A program made the translations under genes and the position numbers. A stretch of 64,000 bases of DNA from Vibrio sp. SCSIO 43137 (GTDB lineage Bacteria > Pseudomonadota > Gammaproteobacteria > Enterobacterales > Vibrionaceae), in the NCBI RefSeq assembly GCF_028201475.1, contig NZ_CP116384.1, forward strand, positions 1,499,781 to 1,563,780. Reading direction: 5' to 3'. The notes beneath the pieces were generated by a model. That model saw only the letters and a list, made by a program, of their open reading frames with translations. It ran no database searches and was not told the DNA's origin. Positions 8,860 through 17,704 of the stretch are shown here, piece after piece (the stretch's first letter is position 1; each line of letters opens with the position of its first letter).

Positions 8860-9621
8860 TTATTCGGTTCCGGGTCTGGAATCGGGGTGCGACACAAACG
8901 GCACTTTTTTCATAAACAGCTTTAGTGCCTGCCAGTAAATTCCGGATACTATTTTGGTGGTCATCAGCGGGATGGCGCAGAGGGTGCGAACCAGTTCACG
9001 GCTACTGAATTCTCTTTTGCTCAGAGCCAGCGTTGCATCAAATACTTTCTGGTCAGTGTGATTTTCAATGTGAACCAGAGTTCGTCTGTCGGGTGGGGTA
9101 ATTCTCCAGTGGTAAGTCATGGCCATATCCATAAATGGCGAAACATGAAAGGCCTTTTCCACTGTCATTTTTGATCCCATTTCCACCAGATAGTAGTGCC
9201 TCTCCCGCCACGGTGTATTACTCACTTCAGCCAACATATAACGGCACTCTCCTGACCCGGAGTAACAGAAGTAGCAGTTGATCGGACTGAAATAGAGCCC
9301 GAAACAGCGTGCCTGTACTAACATAATTACCCGGTTATTCACTGACCACTCTCCGCCTAGCTGAGAAACTTTATGACCAATACGCTGTTTCAGGCTGCCG
9401 GGTTCACTTTTCAGGTAATCTTTTTCGTTAAAACGGATCGGGTTAAACCAGCGAAAGCCGAACACAGCGCTACGTCGGCTAATTTGAGCAAGCTCATCGG
9501 GGTCGATAGCCAGCATATAGAGCTGATAACTGAACTGATGTTCGATATCGCCAAAGCGGCGGTGGCGGACATCTCCCCAGTAGATACCACTATGCTCTTG
9601 CTTATTGCCGGCGGGGGTCAT
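8860..9621 (-). CDS. DUF1365 family protein
   Basis: A 253-residue protein of the DUF1365 family, almost always encoded next to an FAD oxidoreductase and a CFA-type methyltransferase, as here. Recognisable parts are SGIYWGDVRHRRFGDIEHQF (residues about 11-30), SPINCYFCYSG, and HVSPFMDMAMTYHW. ATG 9621 gives an ATGA overlap with the oxidoreductase upstream; a GTG at 9630 is possible. The enzymatic role is unproven; context implies modification of membrane acyl chains. Confidence 0.85.
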   Translation of the reverse strand: MTPAGNKQEHSGIYWGDVRHRRFGDIEHQFSYQLYMLAIDPDELAQISRRSAVFGFRWFNPIRFNEKDYLKSEPGSLKQRIGHKVSQLGGEWSVNNRVIMLVQARCFGLYFSPINCYFCYSGSGECRYMLAEVSNTPWRERHYYLVEMGSKMTVEKAFHVSPFMDMAMTYHWRITPPDRRTLVHIENHTDQKVFDATLALSKREFSSRELVRTLCAIPLMTTKIVSGIYWQALKLFMKKVPFVSHPDSRPGTE

Positions 9622-10871
9622 AATGAACACCCAAACCGCTGAGTAACATCAAGGGCGCTGCGTACCCCATCTTCATGGAAGCCGTTATACCAGTAGGCTC
9701 CGACAAAGTGGCAGCCGCGCTGTCCGCAGATTAACTCACGCTTTTTCTGGGCGCTGACACTGCTCTCATCAAGTACCGGATGGTGATAAACAAAGCGTTG
9801 AATAATCTTGCCCGGGTCGATAGATGCCATCTGGTTTAGGGTCACACAGAAGGTGTGCTTACTGTTCAGCCCCTGCAAAATGTTCATATTGTAAGTCACA
9901 CAGGACGGACGCTTAAGATCGCCATCAAGGCGGTAGTTCCAGCTTGCCCATGCCAGTTCTCTGTCGGGAAGAAGACCGGTATCTGTATGCAGCACCACTT
10001 CGTTACGGCTGTAAGGAATAGCCGATAGTACCGCCTTTTCATCCTCGGTAGGGTCCAGCAGCAGCTCCAGAGCCTCGGTAGAGTGACAGGCCATAATCAC
10101 TTCATCGAACTGCTGAACCGTATCATCGGCCATAACCAGCTCAATACCGTTATCGACTCGTCTCACCCCACTAATACTTGCATTGGTAATAACCGACTTA
10201 GACAGGCGCTGCAAAATCTCATGTACATAACTTCGTGAACCACCGGGTACCACGAACCACTGAGGACGATCGGTAATATTGAGCAAACCGTGGTGGTAAA
10301 AGAACTGGATAAAAAACTTCAGCTCAAAGTTCTCCATCTCCTCCAGACTGGTAGACCAGATAGCCGCACCCATTGGCAGAATGTAGTGCTGACTGAAGAA
10401 GGAAGAAAATCCATAGGCAGAGAGAAAATCACCGAGGGTTGCCTTCTCTTCAATGTCGCTATCTCGGTATGCCGCCTTACACAGCCGGTTAAAACGCACT
10501 ATTTCGAATATCAGCCGCCAGAAACGGGGGCTAAGCAGATTGCTGCGCTGAGCAAACAGGGAATTGATATCGTGCCCATTGTATTCAAACCCACTCTGAC
10601 TGTTATGAACACTAAAGCTCATCTCCGTTTCCTGCTGATGGATTCCTAACTGAGAAAGCAGGCGGAGAAAGTTGGGGTAGGTTCTGTCATTAAACACAAT
10701 AAAACCGGTATCAATGGCATGCTTCTCACCCTGATACTCTATGTCTACGGTGGCGGTATGTCCGCCAACATAGCTGTTCTTCTCGAACAGGGTGATATCG
10801 TATTGCTTATCTAACAGGTGTGCGCAAGTCAGGCCGGAGATACCGGAACCTATTATGGCTATTTTTTTCAT
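9618..10871 (-). CDS. FAD-dependent amine-oxidase-like oxidoreductase
   Basis: A 417-residue flavoprotein with the N-terminal dinucleotide-binding motif IAIIGSGISGLTCAHLL (about 4-20), the glutamate FEKNSYVGGHTATVD typical of amine-oxidase-like and desaturase-like flavoenzymes, and a C-terminal GAYWYNGFHEDGVRSAL FAD-contact segment. ATG 10871 starts 2 nt after the upstream dehydrogenase. In other proteobacteria this gene accompanies DUF1365 and CFA-type enzymes, and a related enzyme takes part in furan fatty acid synthesis. The role here is inferred from that arrangement. Confidence 0.85.
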   Translation of the reverse strand: MKKIAIIGSGISGLTCAHLLDKQYDITLFEKNSYVGGHTATVDIEYQGEKHAIDTGFIVFNDRTYPNFLRLLSQLGIHQQETEMSFSVHNSQSGFEYNGHDINSLFAQRSNLLSPRFWRLIFEIVRFNRLCKAAYRDSDIEEKATLGDFLSAYGFSSFFSQHYILPMGAAIWSTSLEEMENFELKFFIQFFYHHGLLNITDRPQWFVVPGGSRSYVHEILQRLSKSVITNASISGVRRVDNGIELVMADDTVQQFDEVIMACHSTEALELLLDPTEDEKAVLSAIPYSRNEVVLHTDTGLLPDRELAWASWNYRLDGDLKRPSCVTYNMNILQGLNSKHTFCVTLNQMASIDPGKIIQRFVYHHPVLDESSVSAQKKRELICGQRGCHFVGAYWYNGFHEDGVRSALDVTQRFGCSL

Positions 10872-10873
10872 CG

Positions 10874-11589
10874 TCAACTCATCCTGGTTGCTAATCGGTT
10901 CCAAACAGCGGAGGGAAGGAAGCTCAGGAACTTCATAATGACGATAAAGCGGGTCGGAAAACTGATATCCGACAACCCTTTATCAAGACCTGAAATAATG
11001 CTGTCTGCTGCTTCCCTGCAGCTGATAATCATGGGCATTTCAAAGGTGTTCTTATCGGTTAAGGGGGTTTCAACAAAACCGGGGTGTACCACGGTCACGT
11101 TAATGTTGTGCTTCTTCAGGTTGATTGCCAGTGTTTTACCCAGGTACGAGACTGCCGCCTTTGAAGAGCCGTAAGCTTCCGCTCTTGGCAGTGGCAGAAA
11201 ACTTGCACTTGAACTTACCAGAACTAACCGTCCCCCAGAACGGATATGTTTTAACCATGTCTGTAAACTATAGCCTAATGAAACCAGATTGATATTAATC
11301 ACCCTTTCAAACTTCCCGGCATCGAAATCAAGTGCATCATCGATATACTCACAATCACCGGCGTTAAGAATCACCATATCCAGTGGTTCAAAATCGTCTG
11401 ATGGCTGAGGATAGTTTTATAATCGGTCAAATCGAAACATAGGGGCTCTACTTTGGCATGCTCGCTACGCAGCTGTTCCAGCTTTTCCCAGTTTCTTCCG
11501 CAGGCTAAAACCGTGTGTCCTGAATTTGCGTAACGGCTGGTCAGTTCCCTGCCGATGCCAGATGTGGCTCCGGTAATTAAAATTCTCAT
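10874..11589 (-). pseudogene. short-chain dehydrogenase, frameshifted
   Basis: A complete short-chain dehydrogenase/reductase is split over two frames. The N-terminal part (from ATG 11589) has the NAD(P) motif ITGATSGIGRE at residues 5-15 and CFDLTDY, then runs out of frame and stops at 11371. The other frame continues correctly with FEPLDMVILNAGD, then SSSASFL and the catalytic YGSSK. Inserting one base near 11397 (CAGACG to CAGGACG) restores a single protein of about 238 residues. Either a real frameshift mutation or a sequencing error; all catalytic motifs are otherwise intact, which favours a recent event. Confidence 0.8.
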
Positions 11590-11649
11590 CAGTTGGCCGC
11601 CTTTCTCTTAACCGCTTTTATCATGGAGCCAAGCAGGGGAATGTGTTCA

Positions 11650-12021
11650 TTAAATCATGCTACCCACATCAAGATAGTCACGGTGGAATATCACCAGATT
11701 ATCTTTTGCCTTGAGGTGGGAATGCCCCTCAACCCTGACTGGATCTCCTCCGTTGAGCTTTTTATGGCGGAACACCATGGTCCAGTAGACCGAAGCCTCG
11801 TTGCCGGACTCTAAAACATGTTCAATATGAAAGTCGCACTGAAGAATATTGCTGTAACTCTGCTGAAAACTGTCCAGCAGTGCCGTGAAACCCTCTACCT
11901 GATGAAGAGGATCGATAAAGGTAACGTCAGGGTGGTATATGCTCTCCAGCGTCGCCAGGTTATCTGTACCCAGTTCACTGTAAACCTGTACAAATTTTTC
12001 TAACCATTCCGCCCGCTGCAT
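11650..12021 (-). CDS. SnoaL-like / NTF2-fold protein
   Basis: A 123-residue NTF2-fold (SnoaL-like) protein: WLEKFVQVYSEL, YHPDVTFIDPLHQVEGF and VEGHSHLKAKDN are typical of the family, which includes small ligand-binding proteins and isomerases. ATG 12021 has AAGGAG seven bases upstream and replaces a longer frame at 12081. It starts 13 nt after the photolyase gene and precedes the dehydrogenase. Members of this family recur in ECF11-ChrR operons. Ligand unknown. Confidence 0.8.
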   Translation of the reverse strand: MQRAEWLEKFVQVYSELGTDNLATLESIYHPDVTFIDPLHQVEGFTALLDSFQQSYSNILQCDFHIEHVLESGNEASVYWTMVFRHKKLNGGDPVRVEGHSHLKAKDNLVIFHRDYLDVGSMI

Positions 12022-12034
12022 ATACCGCTCCTTA

Positions 12035-13429
12035 TTACTGATACTGTTTGTAAAACTCCAATGCTCTCTGTCGTGCTTCACTATGTTCCACTATTGGCGC
12101 CGGGTATTTATGCCCTTCTCCCCTGCTAAGCAGATAGTCATAAGGGAAATGAATAACCTTGTCGGGCACATCATTAAGCTCTGGTATATATCTACGGATA
12201 AAGTCGCCGTTTGGATCAAATTTTTTGCTCTGGGTCAGTGGGTTAAAGATTCTGAAGTAGGGCTGGGCATCGCAACCCGTACCGGCCGCCCATTGCCAGC
12301 CACCATTGTTAGCACTTAGATCGCCGTCAATCAGTTGCGACATAAAGAACTGTTCGCCCCATCGCCAGTCGATCAACAGGTGCTTGGTCAGGAAACTGGC
12401 CACAATCATTCTCAACCGGTTATGCATCCATCCCGTTTGCCTGAGCTGATTCATCGCAGCATCGACAATAGGATAACCGGTTCTGCCTTCGCACCATGCC
12501 TGAAAGTGCTCTGGATTGTTGTGCCAGTGCATATTCTGGTATTTGGGTTGAAATGATTTGCCTTTGGAGAGATCAGGAAAATGAAACAGCAAGTGTTTAT
12601 AAAAATCGCGCCATATCAGCTCATTGAGCCATGCAAAGCCGGGATAGTTTTGATCTTCTATAATTTCAGGTTCCCGCTGTATCAACCGGGTAGTCAGCCA
12701 GCGAACACTAATGGCCCCTATAGCAAGATAAGGCGAGAGACCGGACGTTGCCTTGATTCCGGGAAAATCGCGCTTGTTGCCGTAGTCGTCCAGTTTAAAC
12801 TGCAAAAACTGCTCAACCACTTCACTCATCACTCTGTCGGCCAACGGCCAGCGCGAGGAGTCCTGCATAGGGTAATCGAAATTGATTGCCAACTCAGCTT
12901 GGTCAATAAAGCCATCGGATACCTCAGGTGTGAGGCTAAGATCTATCCCTCTCTGGCGCAACTGCTGCAACCACGCCTTTTTAAAAGGGGTAAACACACG
13001 ATACATCTGACCCTGCTGATTCACCACACTACCGGGAGGAAGAATGGTTTCACACTCTGTCAGAAGCAGATTTATGCCCTGTTTTGCTACCAGATCATCC
13101 CTTTGCTCTTCATTCACTCCAGACTCAGTATTGGCAAACACCTGACTGATATTGTTCTGCTGACAAAACTGTTGCAGAACTTCCGCCTGATGACGGAAAT
13201 CTCTGCTATGCAGATGAATAAGCTCAATTCCGACAGCCGCCAGTTGAGAAGAAAGCAGACGCAAGTGCCTTGCAATAAAATCGGCCTGAACTGGCGCCAT
13301 ATGATGTTTTTGCCACTGTTCAGGAGTAGAGATAAATATCGCTTTGTTTGCACCCTGCTCTAACGCTCGGTTTAGGGCAGGGTTGTCATGAATACGCACA
13401 TCGCGCCTGAACCAGATAATGGAGTTCAA
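12035..13429 (-). CDS. phrB: deoxyribodipyrimidine photolyase
   Basis: A 464-residue class I cyclobutane pyrimidine dimer photolyase. The N-terminal antenna domain (IIWFRRDVRIHDNPAL, residues 3-18) is followed by the FAD-binding domain with ELIWRDFYKHLL, the MNQLRQTGWMHNRLRMIVA signature, and DGDLSANNGGWQWAAGTGCDAQPYFRIFNP. Length and motifs are full, so it should be active in light-dependent repair. The ATG overlaps the stop of the preceding gene (ATGA). Photolyase genes are classical members of ECF11/RpoE-ChrR regulons. Confidence 0.97.
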   Translation of the reverse strand: MNSIIWFRRDVRIHDNPALNRALEQGANKAIFISTPEQWQKHHMAPVQADFIARHLRLLSSQLAAVGIELIHLHSRDFRHQAEVLQQFCQQNNISQVFANTESGVNEEQRDDLVAKQGINLLLTECETILPPGSVVNQQGQMYRVFTPFKKAWLQQLRQRGIDLSLTPEVSDGFIDQAELAINFDYPMQDSSRWPLADRVMSEVVEQFLQFKLDDYGNKRDFPGIKATSGLSPYLAIGAISVRWLTTRLIQREPEIIEDQNYPGFAWLNELIWRDFYKHLLFHFPDLSKGKSFQPKYQNMHWHNNPEHFQAWCEGRTGYPIVDAAMNQLRQTGWMHNRLRMIVASFLTKHLLIDWRWGEQFFMSQLIDGDLSANNGGWQWAAGTGCDAQPYFRIFNPLTQSKKFDPNGDFIRRYIPELNDVPDKVIHFPYDYLLSRGEGHKYPAPIVEHSEARQRALEFYKQYQ

Positions 13430-14370
13430 TAACCGTACCTCAGTCTCAGTTCTTTCGGATGCGGAGACAGATAAGTCTGGGCCGCAAGATAAGGGTTTGG
13501 ATATTCCATCAGGTAGTGATTGATCAGGGTAAGGGGCACCAATAGAGGCGTTAACCCTTGTCGGTACGCTTCAATCTGCTCACTCAGCTCGCGACGTTTC
13601 TCTTTGTCGAGCTGCTTTTTAAAATAGCCCTGAAGATGCTGAAGAGTATTAGTATGGCTGCGGCGGGTTGCCTTAATTTTCAGGCCGCTCATCAACACAG
13701 TAATGTACTCTTCTGCCACTTGATTAATATCATCAAAAGGGTTCGCCAGAATTCGTCCTGCCTTACGGTAACACTCAATATTATGGCTCATCAGCAGGTA
13801 CTTATGGCGACTGTGGAACGTCATCAACTTATGAATGGTGAAACCCTCAGCCTTTAAATTTAACCACTTCTGATAGGTGAAAACGCGGCTGATAAAATTC
13901 TCACGGATAACAGGATCATTCAGGCGGCCATTTTCTTCGCAAGGCAGCAGAGGGTTCAGTTCCATCACCTGTCTGGCGAACAGACCGACGCCGGTCATTT
14001 CCGAACCTTTGCCATCTTCCTGATAGACTTTAACCCGCTCCATACCGCAACTCGGACTCTTAGCACAGAAAATAAAGCCGGCCAAATCATCACATTGACT
14101 GCCATAAGTCTGACCAAAACGGGTCATGGACTCGGTAACATCACTGCTACCGTCAGGGCGGGAGACCACTATCATATCCTGCTTAGCTATCTGCCTGATG
14201 GTTGGCCTGGGAACGGGTAACCCGACGGCCACTTCAGGGCAGACCGGTTTGAAGTCGACAAATTCAGATAACTCTTCCATACAAAATGCCGAGCGTTTAT
14301 GGCTCTTATCGTATCTGACCTGCTGACCTGTTACACAAGCACTGATACCAACCTTCATTTTTGTCGTCAT
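13426..14370 (-). CDS. DUF523-DUF1722 fusion (YbgA-like)
   Basis: A 314-residue two-domain protein. The N-terminal DUF523 part has GISACVTGQQVRYD (about 8-21), CPEVAVGLPVPRP and CAKSPSCGMERVKVY, with conserved cysteines (about 12, 44, 102, 107) that may bind metal. The C-terminal DUF1722 (YbgA) part has FHSRHKYLLMSHN and YITVLMSGLKIKATRRSHTN. GGGAGG precedes the ATG. This fusion is commonly linked to photolyase genes, as here (4-nt overlap). Its function is not established; a DNA repair or stress role is inferred. Confidence 0.85.
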   Translation of the reverse strand: MTTKMKVGISACVTGQQVRYDKSHKRSAFCMEELSEFVDFKPVCPEVAVGLPVPRPTIRQIAKQDMIVVSRPDGSSDVTESMTRFGQTYGSQCDDLAGFIFCAKSPSCGMERVKVYQEDGKGSEMTGVGLFARQVMELNPLLPCEENGRLNDPVIRENFISRVFTYQKWLNLKAEGFTIHKLMTFHSRHKYLLMSHNIECYRKAGRILANPFDDINQVAEEYITVLMSGLKIKATRRSHTNTLQHLQGYFKKQLDKEKRRELSEQIEAYRQGLTPLLVPLTLINHYLMEYPNPYLAAQTYLSPHPKELRLRYGY

Positions 14371-14426
14371 GGGAGTCCCTCCCTTATTTATTTCTGTTTA
14401 TTGTTCAGACTTAGTTAAAAGCCATT

Positions 14427-15131
14427 TCAGTAAATTAGCTTACCCAACGGATTAAACAACTGGCTGACCCCCTGAGTAAAGTGAAGGGCATCACTGGACA
14501 CCGTAAGACAGACGCAGCCTTGTTCTGACACCGGGTTATGTGTGTGTTCACCATCCAGCCAGATAAAGTCGCCGCGCTGGTACTCACCCATCTCATCATT
14601 GAAGCTGCCCTGAAGCAGCAGGGTAATTTCAAAGCCTTTATGAGTATGAGCCGGAACCGCTCCGCCTTTATCAATATGCAGCAGGCTCATTCTTCTCTCT
14701 TCGTCATCGAGATTCAGGCGTGCCCGGGAAATTTTGCCAATCCCTTTCCATTCCGCCATTGGGATAGAGTTAATGGCTCTTGGCAGGGTAATTTGCTCTC
14801 CTGCTATATCCAGCTCTGCCGGACATTCAGGCATCATTACCTGCTCATCAACGGGTAAATCCATTATCTGCGCCAACATATCCAAGTCCTGCTCATCTTG
14901 CAGATCTGACAACATATCTGCTGAGAAAATCTCTTGTGGCGGAACAGAATCATTACCAACTGATTCCATTTCAAACGCTTCACTAGCAATTTGTTCTGAC
15001 ATTCGGGCAACTGAGCTCTGGCACTCAGAACACATCTCAACATGGCTGGCAACAACCACGGCAACGGATGCCGGCAGATCGCCTTCGACATACTGCTTTA
15101 GCAGAGCCTGAGTCGGGTGAAATTTAATCAT
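14427..15131 (-). CDS. chrR: anti-sigma factor ChrR (zinc domain plus cupin)
   Basis: A 234-residue cytosolic anti-sigma factor. The N-terminal zinc anti-sigma domain carries His5, His30, Cys34 and Cys37 (HVEMCSEC), and the C-terminal cupin carries His162, His164, Glu168 and His198 (AHTHKGFE and GEHTHNP). These correspond residue for residue to the ligands known in Rhodobacter sphaeroides ChrR, which releases its sigma factor in response to singlet oxygen. The start overlaps the end of rpoE by 8 nt, so the pair is translated together. Confidence 0.92.
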   Translation of the reverse strand: MIKFHPTQALLKQYVEGDLPASVAVVVASHVEMCSECQSSVARMSEQIASEAFEMESVGNDSVPPQEIFSADMLSDLQDEQDLDMLAQIMDLPVDEQVMMPECPAELDIAGEQITLPRAINSIPMAEWKGIGKISRARLNLDDEERRMSLLHIDKGGAVPAHTHKGFEITLLLQGSFNDEMGEYQRGDFIWLDGEHTHNPVSEQGCVCLTVSSDALHFTQGVSQLFNPLGKLIY

Positions 15132-15762
15132 AATGCTGCTCTCCCATTTGTTGCCGAATCTTTTCCAGAGCTAAACGTAAGCGTGACTTGATGGTTCCTA
15201 TGGGTACACCAAGCTGCTGAGACAGTTGCTCCTGCGACAGCTCCTGAAAATAGACGCCTTGTACAACGACTCGTTGAGCGTCGGGCAGACTTTCAACCAG
15301 TTTTTCCAAATGTCTGGACATCAGATGATCTTTAAACAGCGCTTGCTGGTCATCACGGTCTGCCATTGCCTGCTCCAGCGGCCAGATATCATCACCGAGA
15401 TTTTGCTCCGTATGACCCTTTGCCTTGCGCAACATATCGAAAGAAGCGTTACGCATTACACTGTAAATCCATGTGGTTGCCGCGCCTTTTTCCTGATTAA
15501 ACAGCGCCGCTTTTCTCCACACATTGGCCATGGTGTTCTGAACCAGCTCATTGGCCTGACTCTCGTTGTTGTACTGCTTTATGCCAAACCGCTTAATTTT
15601 GGGAGCAAAAAACTTAAACAGACGGGTAAAGGCCTGCCTGTCCTGACGCTCTGCTACCAGCGTTAAATCCTGAGACAACTCCGGATGCGATTGTTGGCAG
15701 GGTATATTGCTAATGGGACTTCCCCCCGAAACAGGTTCAACTTGTCCTTGAAATTGCTGCAT
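15124..15762 (-). CDS. rpoE: ECF RNA polymerase sigma factor (RpoE/ECF11 type)
   Basis: A 212-residue ECF sigma factor. Region 2 lies at about 30-105 (AFTRLFKFFAPKIKRFGI, NELVQNTMANVWRKAALF, TWIYSVMRNASFDMLRK) and region 4 at about 145-205 (LPDAQRVVVQGVYFQELSQE, QLGVPIGTIKSRLRLALE). The adjacent ChrR places it in the ECF11 group that answers photo-oxidative stress. I chose ATG 15762; the frame is open to 15858. A matching promoter, TGATCC-N16-CGTAAT, lies just upstream, so it probably activates its own gene. Confidence 0.93.
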   Translation of the reverse strand: MQQFQGQVEPVSGGSPISNIPCQQSHPELSQDLTLVAERQDRQAFTRLFKFFAPKIKRFGIKQYNNESQANELVQNTMANVWRKAALFNQEKGAATTWIYSVMRNASFDMLRKAKGHTEQNLGDDIWPLEQAMADRDDQQALFKDHLMSRHLEKLVESLPDAQRVVVQGVYFQELSQEQLSQQLGVPIGTIKSRLRLALEKIRQQMGEQHYD

Positions 15763-15795
15763 CTGAATCTGACCTTTTCTGATATCCCTACAGCC

Positions 15796-15823
15796 ATTAC
15801 GAACAAGCAGAGCAAAAGGATCA
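15796..15823 (-). promoter_or_regulatory. ECF11-type promoter upstream of rpoE
   Basis: On the reverse strand TGATCC (15823-15818) and CGTAAT (15801-15796) are separated by exactly 16 bp, the TGATC...CGTA arrangement known for RpoE-ChrR type sigma factors. It overlaps the 3' end of the LON-domain gene and lies about 35 nt upstream of the rpoE ATG. Confidence 0.7.
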
Positions 15824-16471
15824 CTTTTTTTCAGATTCTTTTTTACACATCTCTCCAAGGAGTTTTATTAACTGCCCATAATCCAGCTCGTTAACAAATT
15901 TTTCCTTCTCATTCAGTGGCAAAGGAACAATTTCAAGCAACCGGGCGCATACCCATTCAGAATAGTCAAAATATTGAGTCTTATAAAGATCTTCCAGCTG
16001 GGAGTGAGATTCAAATATCTCTCTTAACAGGGTCGAGAGCTGATGCTGAATCGCTTCTTTCGGCAACGCCAGTTCAGTCTGAAGAACTTCGGCATAATCG
16101 GAAGACCAGTGAGGCATTTTCGCCGCCGCGGCAGTGAGTAAGCCATCCTGTTGGTACTCAAAGCCAGACAAACTGACAAGGTGCTCTGCCTGAATATCAA
16201 TGGTCAGGATCCCGTCTTCTCCCTGATCAAAATCGACCATGGTGACAAAGGTTCCCCAACCGGGCAGAACACCGCGTTTGTCTCTGTGGTAAAGGGCGAC
16301 CACAAAGCCCTGTGTGTTGTGTAGGTCAGCAATCATCGCAAGGTATCTGGGCTCAAAAATACGTAATGTCTGCATTCCGCCCGGAAGCAGAAAAATCGGC
16401 AGGGGAAAGACCGGATACTGATGTAGATCCCTATCTACTTTCCAATCGGTAATCTCTTTTATATCTGACAT
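15821..16471 (-). CDS. LON substrate-binding-domain protein
   Basis: A 216-residue stand-alone LON N-terminal (substrate-binding) domain protein without ATPase or protease domains. YPVFPLPIFLLPGGMQTLRI (about 19-38) and FEPRYLAMIADL (about 39-50) mark the domain; helical C-terminus with LPLNEKEKFVNELDYGQLI. ATG 16471 is chosen; a TTG at 16489 is possible. It is the first gene of the leftward ECF train, with its own promoter 38 nt upstream, and its end overlaps the rpoE promoter. Family clear; role unknown. Confidence 0.85.
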   Translation of the reverse strand: MSDIKEITDWKVDRDLHQYPVFPLPIFLLPGGMQTLRIFEPRYLAMIADLHNTQGFVVALYHRDKRGVLPGWGTFVTMVDFDQGEDGILTIDIQAEHLVSLSGFEYQQDGLLTAAAAKMPHWSSDYAEVLQTELALPKEAIQHQLSTLLREIFESHSQLEDLYKTQYFDYSEWVCARLLEIVPLPLNEKEKFVNELDYGQLIKLLGEMCKKESEKK

Positions 16472-16508
16472 AAGTGCTGGCTGTCTCAATTGTACTATCG
16501 ATACTGAT

Positions 16509-16536
16509 AATACGATTCAACCAGAACCTTAGATCA
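16509..16536 (-). promoter_or_regulatory. ECF11-type promoter upstream of the LON-domain gene
   Basis: On the reverse strand TGATCT (16536-16531) and CGTATT (16514-16509) are 16 bp apart, the same spacing and near-identical hexamers as the promoter before rpoE. It would bring the LON-domain gene into the same regulon. Confidence 0.65.
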
Positions 16537-16579
16537 CCAGGCTGTTTTAACAGGTGTGACAAAGAGGCCAGCCATATGG

Positions 16580-16605
16580 AAAAAGCGACCGGATTAACCG
16601 ATCGC
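16580..16605 (-). terminator. Rho-independent terminator of the ADP-ribosylglycohydrolase gene
   Basis: Reverse-strand hairpin GCGATCGG / CCGGTCGC (one G-T pair) followed by TTTTT. It lies just beyond the stop of the 16627 gene. Confidence 0.75.
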
Positions 16606-16626
16606 ATTTGCTTCTACTAGTTTAAT

Positions 16627-17577
16627 TTAACCGGCGCAACAATATAAGGTTGCCGGAAGTTCTGACTTAGCGATCCATTCAGCCGGAATATCACTCTTAC
16701 TGCCGGTTTCACTGCAAGCGCCAAAAGCTGCCCCGAGAATAATAGATCTTCCGCAGTTATCTCCGCCGCAAAGAATATTAGTGGTTATGGCCTGCAGGTA
16801 ATCTTTACTGGTGGACAGGATATGGATTATTACCCCGAAGGCCGCATCTAAGTCACAGTGCATTCCAAGTTGTTGCGCCACTTTTTCGCTGCTTAACTGG
16901 CTAAGGGAAATGGCTTCGTCCATCTTCTCCAACACTTTACCACCGGCGATAGCTCTTGCTTTCGTCACCGCATCAGCCGGAGAAACACCCTGCAACACTG
17001 AACAGAGAATATCAGTCACAACCAAAGCGCAATCAACGGCAAACTGGTTATTGTTGGTGGCCCGAACCGCTGACTCAACCTGCTCATTAAGCTGCTCATC
17101 GGCATAGTGCCTTGCGATTAAGGCAGGAAGTCTGGACAGTGCCGGAAGTTGCTGATCATCAGCGCCACATAAGGTGAGTGGTTGTTCAAACTCTTCTGCT
17201 TTGGCGATATTTTGCAGTGTGGTTTTGGTCGGATGGTCGATATAGCCCACCCACTTACCGCCATAATCAAACCATTCCCGGAATGACTGCATATAGTCCG
17301 GCAGATCAAACCGGCCGGTACGGGCAATAGAGTCAACCATACTTAATAACTGGGCACCGTACTGAGAAGGCTGACCGGCTCTTTTGCCCTCATGGGCAAA
17401 GTAGCCCTTGTCCTGATAGTCGGAGCGATTAGGTGATCTAAAGGTGACATTGTCACCTGCAACAGCTTTGATCTGCTCTTGATCGTAAAGCCAATGGAAT
17501 CCCATTGAGGCAGCATCGCCCACCAGGGCTCCAAGCAGCATATTGTGAGCACGGCTGTGCATTAAAGTCTGAGGCAT
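16627..17577 (-). CDS. ADP-ribosylglycohydrolase family protein
   Basis: A 316-residue ADP-ribosylglycohydrolase (ARH/DraG) family protein, cytosolic. The N-terminal motif MLLGALVGDAASMGFHWLYD (about 13-32) and the C-terminal NILCGGDNCGRSIILGAAFGA (about 270-290, the metal-binding D-x-D-type region, here GGDNCGR) are present. It probably hydrolyses ADP-ribose linked to a protein or another ligand; target unknown. ATG 17577 follows GGAGA. It has its own terminator and appears monocistronic. Confidence 0.88.
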   Translation of the reverse strand: MPQTLMHSRAHNMLLGALVGDAASMGFHWLYDQEQIKAVAGDNVTFRSPNRSDYQDKGYFAHEGKRAGQPSQYGAQLLSMVDSIARTGRFDLPDYMQSFREWFDYGGKWVGYIDHPTKTTLQNIAKAEEFEQPLTLCGADDQQLPALSRLPALIARHYADEQLNEQVESAVRATNNNQFAVDCALVVTDILCSVLQGVSPADAVTKARAIAGGKVLEKMDEAISLSQLSSEKVAQQLGMHCDLDAAFGVIIHILSTSKDYLQAITTNILCGGDNCGRSIILGAAFGACSETGSKSDIPAEWIAKSELPATLYCCAG

Positions 17578-17704
17578 AGGTTCTCCGTTACGCACAGAAA
17601 GTGCGTCAAATCAAACAACTAATGAGAACCAGTATAGTATAGTCTTATCTGATATGAATTAGCGACATATACCTTCTGCCATTGCCGTTTTTGCAGTGTC
17701 GCCG

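Noticed and set aside
12581..13363. 260-codon open frame opposite the photolyase gene
   Set aside because: Antisense shadow of a clear photolyase; no ribosome site or recognisable domain.
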